NCBI RefSeq assembly: GCF_003672135.1
Contig: NC_039508.1
Coordinates: 4,092,001-4,156,000 of the forward strand
DNA from: Ooceraea biroi
Taxonomy: Eukaryota > Arthropoda > Insecta > Hymenoptera > Formicidae
Direction of reading: 5' to 3'
DNA: 64,000 nt
Positions 58,198 through 64,000 of the stretch are shown here, piece by piece. Under the pieces are notes generated by a model that was not told where the DNA came from, ran no database searches, and saw nothing but the letters and a program-made list of their open reading frames with translations. The translations under genes and the position numbers were made by a program. Position 1 is the stretch's first letter. Every line of letters starts with the position of its first letter.

Positions 58198-59299
58198 CTG
58201 TCGTACAGAATGTTGAAGAGGAATTTATAGTGAAGTGATAATAAAAACTTCACAATATGGTAATAGCATAGTAATAGTTAGTTTATTTATACCTAATGGA
58301 ACGAATATATTAAAATTTCGGCTCATCATAAATGTCGCAAATGATTTAACCACGCGCTTTACGCGTTTCACGAAATTTTAAGGAATAGGTTTTGGGTGCG
58401 TCATTATATACATTAGTATGTACTTGAGGGCTTTGTCATGCATGAATGGCCGTTGAGAATAAGACGATCCTTTAAATTCGCGGAGCAATTAGTCGCTAAA
58501 TATTGGTCAAATTTTCTACAAAATTGCATGAAATTATTTACAAAAATGCTAAATTACCATAAACATATCGTGCAAGCAATTATCGCATCGGAAGTACGAA
58601 TCCGTATCTTGTCATGCGAAATAATAATATTGAGAGTGCCGTTTTATGCGCCTGTTTTCTAACAATGAGATATTGTCTGATTCAACTTACACATATATTC
58701 ATTCAACTTGTTTATCATGATAGCTTACCACATTAAAACAGTCATAGTTAAAACAAAACTATTTGCACTTTAGAATAATATAAAACAAATAGTATTATTA
58801 ACATCTTTCTAATATAGACATGAAGTAAACTGTTAATATATACAATCTGTGTCACGATGACAGCCACGCATTACAAAGTATCGCTCCACCGACTAAAGCA
58901 TTGACTACACTAAAGCATTGTGAGAAAGAGGAAACAATTTAAATGATATCTCTTTCTAAGAGTGAATAAATCTGCCTGTTTCAGCTTTGATATTGAAACC
59001 TCATATTTCTTGTATTATTTCCTGTTCTACAGTTTTACAAATTATGCTTATATAACAGTCGTTTAACAAATATCGCTTGTTCAAAGAAGAACGCACGTTG
59101 AGAAAAAGACGATTCATTATTCATAAACATGCAACGCTGCGTTTGCAATGGATTTTCTGGAACATCTCTATTATCTTACATAACAGAAAAGTTTATTTCT
59201 GCAGCTCCAAAGGAATACACAATAAGACCCGTAATTAGGTATAAATATTCGATGTGATATCTGGATGATCCCGCAGTACTTCCTTGGTAACTTGCTAGA
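58198..59299. other. Spacer OR-7 to OR-8
   Basis: About 58330-58680 is not shared with the other OR spacers and could be an unrecognised insertion. A 75-codon frame there (58438-58662) matches nothing I know. The conserved OR promoter block follows, with TATAAATA at 59240-59247, 60 bp before the OR-8 ATG. Confidence 0.55.
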
Positions 59300-61845
59300 A
59301 TGTCTGTCTACAACAGTCGTTACTATTATCTTAACAAAGTACTACTGTCCATTGTAGGCCTATGGCCGTATCAATCGCGATTGGAAGGGAACGTAATGGC
59401 TATTATTACGTTGTTGTTTGCTGGCGGTTATTCGGGCTTAGAGGTGATTTAGACATGTTTGTAAGGGAATATACTGTAGAAGAGTGTTACGTTTAAAATC
59501 GAGACTGATCAATCGTTCTTGAACTTCGCAGTTGTGGAGCTTAATAGCCGGTATAACGGATTTATCTATTATCATAGAGAATCTGTCATCCACACTGATA
59601 AACATTATGGTCATAGGAAAAATGGTCAACAATTTGTACAATAATTACAAAGTCCGCATGTCATATTCTGTCGCACTAAATTAAATGAATCATTTCGTGA
59701 TTGTGAAATCAAAAAATTTTTTTTAAGCTATAGATGAAGGATCTTTTGGATCGCATCGAAGAAACTTGGAAGATGATACCAACAGGTCCAGAGAACGAAA
59801 TATTACGGAACTTCGCGGAGGAAAGCAGAAGCTTTACTATACATTATGCAAGTGAGCCGTTTTTAATTATAATAATTTAGTAACACTATAATATAATATT
59901 TATAATAATATATTAATATTGCGACATATATGCGACACATACATATATTATAACAATATATTAGGATTTTCTACTGCTGAAAGTTGAGTGTTTAGCGAGT
60001 GAGAAATCAATATTTCAAAGTTGTATTCCATATAATGTTCAATCTGCTCATATAAAAATTAATTATTACATAGTCAGGAAATTTTATTCAAGAAATAAAA
60101 CGTAATTTTTGTCCTTTCTTTAAGTAACTGATGACAAGTGAAAGAGGATTAAAACTTTCATAAACCACCGTTTTCTTCATATTTCATAGTATATTATAAT
60201 TCTTCACGTAAAATAGCTTGATATTAATTATTATGCATTTAGGTTTAATATTAGTTCTACTGATTGATGATGTAGAATAATAAGAGTTTTTGAAAAGAAA
60301 GTTGATTTCTTGCAGTGGTACTGTATGCTGTATGGATTTCTTTCTCTATGATGCCGATCGTTATCAGTAGATTATACACGTTTTTGCCAACGAACGAAAC
60401 GTTCGAAACCAAATATCTGTATCGCGTGGAACACGTGATTGATGTGGAAAAGTACTTTACTCTGTTGATGCTACTTGCGATCATTGGCATCTTCTACATA
60501 GTATCGATAGCGATAGCAGTTGACAGCGTTTTTGTACTTTGCATGCAGCATAATACCGCATTGTTTGAGGAAGTACGGTAAGCCACCTTTGCGAACTCAA
60601 AGATAGTACCAATGGAGGTATTGAAGGAAATCATTATTATTAAATAGATTTAATATGGAGCGCATAAGATCTTTGGATTGTGTTCAAGTTGAAGCTCAAT
60701 GGATGCTGAAACCAAATGTAGCAAACGATGAAGCATATCATATCATAATTGGCTGCATCAAATCGTATAAGGATGCTTTAAAGTTAATATCATATCTTAA
60801 TTTATACATGTATTGCACAAGTCGCTACTTTACGTGAAAAAGTTTTGTAATCAGATTTCTCTTTTAAATTTGTATACATTTTTAGTAACACATTCACATA
60901 AAGTACACAATGTATTATGTGTTGTTATATGTTATACGTGCATGTACATATAGTCTTATGCCATATTCTCTAAGTTGAACTAAACTATTTATATTATATC
61001 TACTTAATATGATAATACATCTATTTCATCGTTTCATGCAAAGTTTCTTCGATGTGCTTGCTTCTGCGTATTCAACATTTTTTCTGCTTCTGTTAGGAAT
61101 GGTTGTAGTGTGCTTAAGTTTCAGTGCGGCTCAGGTGAATATTCGGTAAATTTGAATATTTGTGACTGACATATGTTTCTTATATAAAATATTGAAGAAA
61201 TTTCATAATGTTAAAGTTATTGCTGTTGGACAATCAATTGGACGCGATTATTAGAATCGTCGCTCTAAATGTGGCGGAAGTCATACATATATATTATCTG
61301 AGTTTAATGTCACAACAACTGATCGACTACAGCAGTGGCATTCAAGAAGTAATGTACGCATATTTATTGGGCAATTTCGAACTGAATCATGTTTTATCTT
61401 TTGGAATATTGAATTAATAAGCAAACAAATATTTGCACATATACATTTGAGAACAGATTTTACGATATATAGTTTTTTTACTATATATTTCTATGGATCT
61501 GCATGCGCATTCCTTTAGATAGTTTAGAAATGATTGTTATTGAGTAAACGAGAAGGTATGGAAAAATAAATATTGAATAATTGAATAGTTACAACTGCGA
61601 CTGGTATGCGATTTCGCTGAGATCCAGACAATTGTTAAAATTTACTTTATTGCGCGTTACTAAACCGTGCCAAATAACGGCTGGTAAGATGTATGTAATG
61701 TCGATGGAGAACTTTGGTTCAGTACGTATGAATGTATTATCATTTCGATGATTATTTTGTGGAATGCAATATCTTTGAAATATTATATTTTCAGATTATA
61801 AAAGCCTGCTTATCGTATTTCACGATGCTTCTATCATTGCGATAA
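59300..61845 (+). CDS. Odorant receptor OR-8 (7tm_6), intact, 396 aa
   Basis: Nine exons: 59300-59443, 59532-59651, 59734-59851, 60316-60577, 60648-60782, 61044-61134, 61217-61353, 61589-61721, 61795-61845; 397 codons. Starts MSVYNSRYYYLNKVLLSIVG; exon 2 LWSLIAGITDLSIIIENLSS; exon 4 MMPIVISRLYTFLPTNETFE; exon 5 MERIRSLDCVQVEAQWMLKP; exon 8 CDWYAISLRSRQLLKF; last exon IIKACLSYFTMLLSLR. The split codon at the exon 3/4 junction is ATG (Met), while OR-5, OR-6 and OR-7 have TTG (Leu), a small lineage marker. Confidence 0.88.
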
Positions 61846-63039
61846 CTTTTGTACAGAATGTTGAAGAGGAATTTATAATGAGGCGATTCGTAATAAAAAC
61901 CTCACAATATGTTAATAGTAATGATTAGTTTATTTATATCTACCGGAACGAATATATTATAATTTTGGCAGTTTTGTAATTATTAAATGTTGTTTCATAA
62001 TAATAACGAATACAATAACGATTTTATGTCATATTAGTTCTTTTATACAAAATAGAATATGTAGATGTAATGTGTAAAAAACTGGTAAATATATAATATA
62101 TGCATATTTCCTACGCGTACATATTGTGCCACTATATATTTGTCATTCGCGTATTTTGTGTTAGTCTTTGCACAATGCGCGTTGGTTTCATGCACCCAAT
62201 TGTATATATAATGCAGTTTAATCTTAAGGAGTCTCCCTACTTTGTCGGATCGAAAAAATCGATTTTTTTGCATTTTCTTCCAGTTTGACATGTCAAAGTC
62301 ATATTTCGAATGTGTTACAACTAAATTCGAAAAGTTAGCAACGCTGTAAGCCTCGGAAGGTAACGGCGCGCAGGTAGAAGTGGGAGTTTATGACGTGCGC
62401 TTGTTATCTGAGTTATACTGTCTATAACTCAACTTGCTTACGTACATACTCATTCAACATGTTTATCATGATAGCTCACCAGATTAAAACAATCACGGTA
62501 GAATAGAAATAGTTGCACTTTAGAATAATACAAAAAAATATTATTAACATCCTTCCAATATATCAAAAATAGACTGTTATGTACAATCTGTATCACGATG
62601 ATAGTCACGCGACGTTATAAAGTAACACTACATACTACTCCATCGACTAAACTAAAGCATTGTGAGGAAGAGGCAACAATTTAAATGGCATTTCTTTCTT
62701 AAGAGTCAATAAATCTGCCTGTTTCAGCTTTGATGTTGAAATCTCATATGCCTTGTATTATTTCCTGTTCTACAGTTTTACAAATTGCGCTTAATAGTCG
62801 GTTAACACATATCGTTTGTACAACGAACAACGCGTGTTGGGAAAAAGATGATTCATTATTCATAAACATGCAATGCTGCGCGTTTACAGTGAAGTTTCTA
62901 GAACATCTCTATTACCTTTCATAACAGAAAATTTTATTTCTGCAGCTCCAAAGGAATACACAATGAGATCCGTAATTAGGTATAAATATTCGATGTGATA
63001 TCCGATGATCTCGCAGTACTTCTTTGGCAACTTGCTAGA
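61846..63039. other. Spacer OR-8 to OR-9
   Basis: Contains a stretch of about 200 bp (62220-62420) not found in the other OR spacers, then the conserved promoter block from about 62440. TATAAATA lies at 62981-62988, 59 bp before the OR-9 ATG. No gene seen. Confidence 0.6.
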
Positions 63040-63590
63040 ATGTCTGTCTACAACAGTCGTTACTATTATCTCAACAAAGTAGTACTGTCCATCGTAGGCC
63101 TATGGCCGTATCAATCGCGATTGGAGGGAAACGTAATGGCTATCATTACGTTGTTGTGTGCTGGCGGTTATGCGGGCTTAGAGGTGATTTAGACATGTTT
63201 GTAAGGGGATATACTGTACAAGAGTGTTACGTTAAAATCGAGACTGATCACTCGTTCTTGAACTTCGCAGTTGTGGACCCTGATAGTCGGTATAACGGAT
63301 TTGTCTATTGTCATAGAGAATCTGTCATCCACAATGGCAAACATTTTTGTCATAGGAAAATTGGTCAATAATTTGTACAATAATTACAAAGTCCGCATGT
63401 CATATTCTGCCGCGTTAAATAAAATGAATCATTTCGTGATTTTGAAATCAAACAAACTTGTTTACGCTGTAGATGAAGGATCTTTTGGTTCGTATCGAAG
63501 AAACTTGGAAGATGATACCAACAGGCCCAGAGAACGTAATATTACGGACCTACGCGGAGGAAAGCAGAAGCTTTACTGTACATTATGCAT
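63040..63590 (+). CDS. Odorant receptor OR-9 (7tm_6), 5' three exons, cut by window end
   Basis: Exons 63040-63183, 63271-63390 and 63473-63590 are in frame and open, with the same phases as OR-5 to OR-8. It reads MSVYNSRYYYLNKVVLSIVG, exon 2 LWTLIVGITDLSIVIENLSS, exon 3 MKDLLVRIEETWKMIPTGPE. Exon 1 and its upstream block are closest to OR-6, while exon 3 (LLVRIEE) is closest to OR-7, hinting at gene conversion. Sequence from 63591 to 64000 is intron 3; exon 4 would begin shortly after the window. Confidence 0.85.
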
Positions 63591-64000
63591 GTGAGCCGTT
63601 TTTATTTATAATAATTTAGTAACAATATAATATAATATTTATAATAATATATTAATATTGACATATATGTATATATATACATATATTGGAACAATACATT
63701 AAGATTTTCTACTGCTGAAAGTTGAGTGTTTAGCGAGTGAGAAATCAATATTTCAAAGTTGTATTCCATATAATGTTCAGTCTGCTTATAAAAATAAATT
63801 AGTACGTAGTCAGGGAATTTTATTCAAGAAATAAAACGTAATTTTTGTCCTTTCTTTTGAATAACTGACAACAAATGAAATAGGATTAATACGTTCAAAA
63901 ACAAGCATTTTCTTCATATTTTTGATGTTATAATTCCTCCCTTAAGATATCTTGATATTAATTATTATGCATTTAGGTTACATTAGTTCTACTGATGATG

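Noticed and set aside
1..64000. CRISPR arrays, operons, prokaryotic signals or viral genes
   Set aside because: No spacer-regular repeats or polycistronic layout; the window is intron-rich insect nuclear DNA, with only transposon relics as mobile elements.

Overview
This is nuclear DNA of an insect, almost certainly a hymenopteran and most likely an ant. The evidence is intron-containing genes with GT-AG junctions, AT-rich spacers, a CLIP-domain serine protease, and a tandem array of insect-type (7tm_6) odorant receptor (OR) genes of about 395 residues. All exon joins below were built by hand from splice signals, reading frame and phase. Almost every multi-exon model closes to a whole number of codons with no internal stop.

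Left part, 1-29.3 kb: seven conserved single-copy genes. They are the 3' end of a CCDC149-like coiled-coil gene (+), a secreted CLIP-domain serine protease (-, first coding exon 4.6 kb upstream of the rest), scaffold attachment factor B (Saf-B, -, 15 coding exons), BABAM2/BRE (-), the trifunctional-protein beta subunit HADHB (+), the exosome subunit RRP41/EXOSC4 (-) and the MUS81 nuclease (+). HADHB and EXOSC4 converge with 194 bp between stop codons. EXOSC4 and MUS81 diverge from a 282 bp gap. BABAM2 and HADHB diverge across 1.2 kb.

Right part, 29.3-64 kb: an OR cluster. Three intact ORs on the minus strand (OR-1 to OR-3, about 29.7-40.7 kb) are followed by a transposon-rich switch region (40.7-43.2 kb). 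Then come five intact plus-strand ORs (OR-4 to OR-8), a sixth cut by the window end (OR-9), and relics of other ORs. All eight complete ORs have nine coding exons with the same phase series, so they descend from one gene. OR-5 to OR-9 carry a proximal promoter with a TATA box 59-60 bp before the ATG.

Mobile DNA sits mostly in the OR half: a tRNA-type SINE whose A box is split by a 438 bp palindromic MITE, a mariner fragment, a 755 bp palindromic element in an OR intron, a solo-LTR-like insertion, and small foldback elements. Several have an 'empty site' in a paralogous copy within the same window. I see no wholly new biological system. The most informative features are the recent OR duplications, their datable insertions, the fixed-spacing OR promoter and the shared GC-AG introns.
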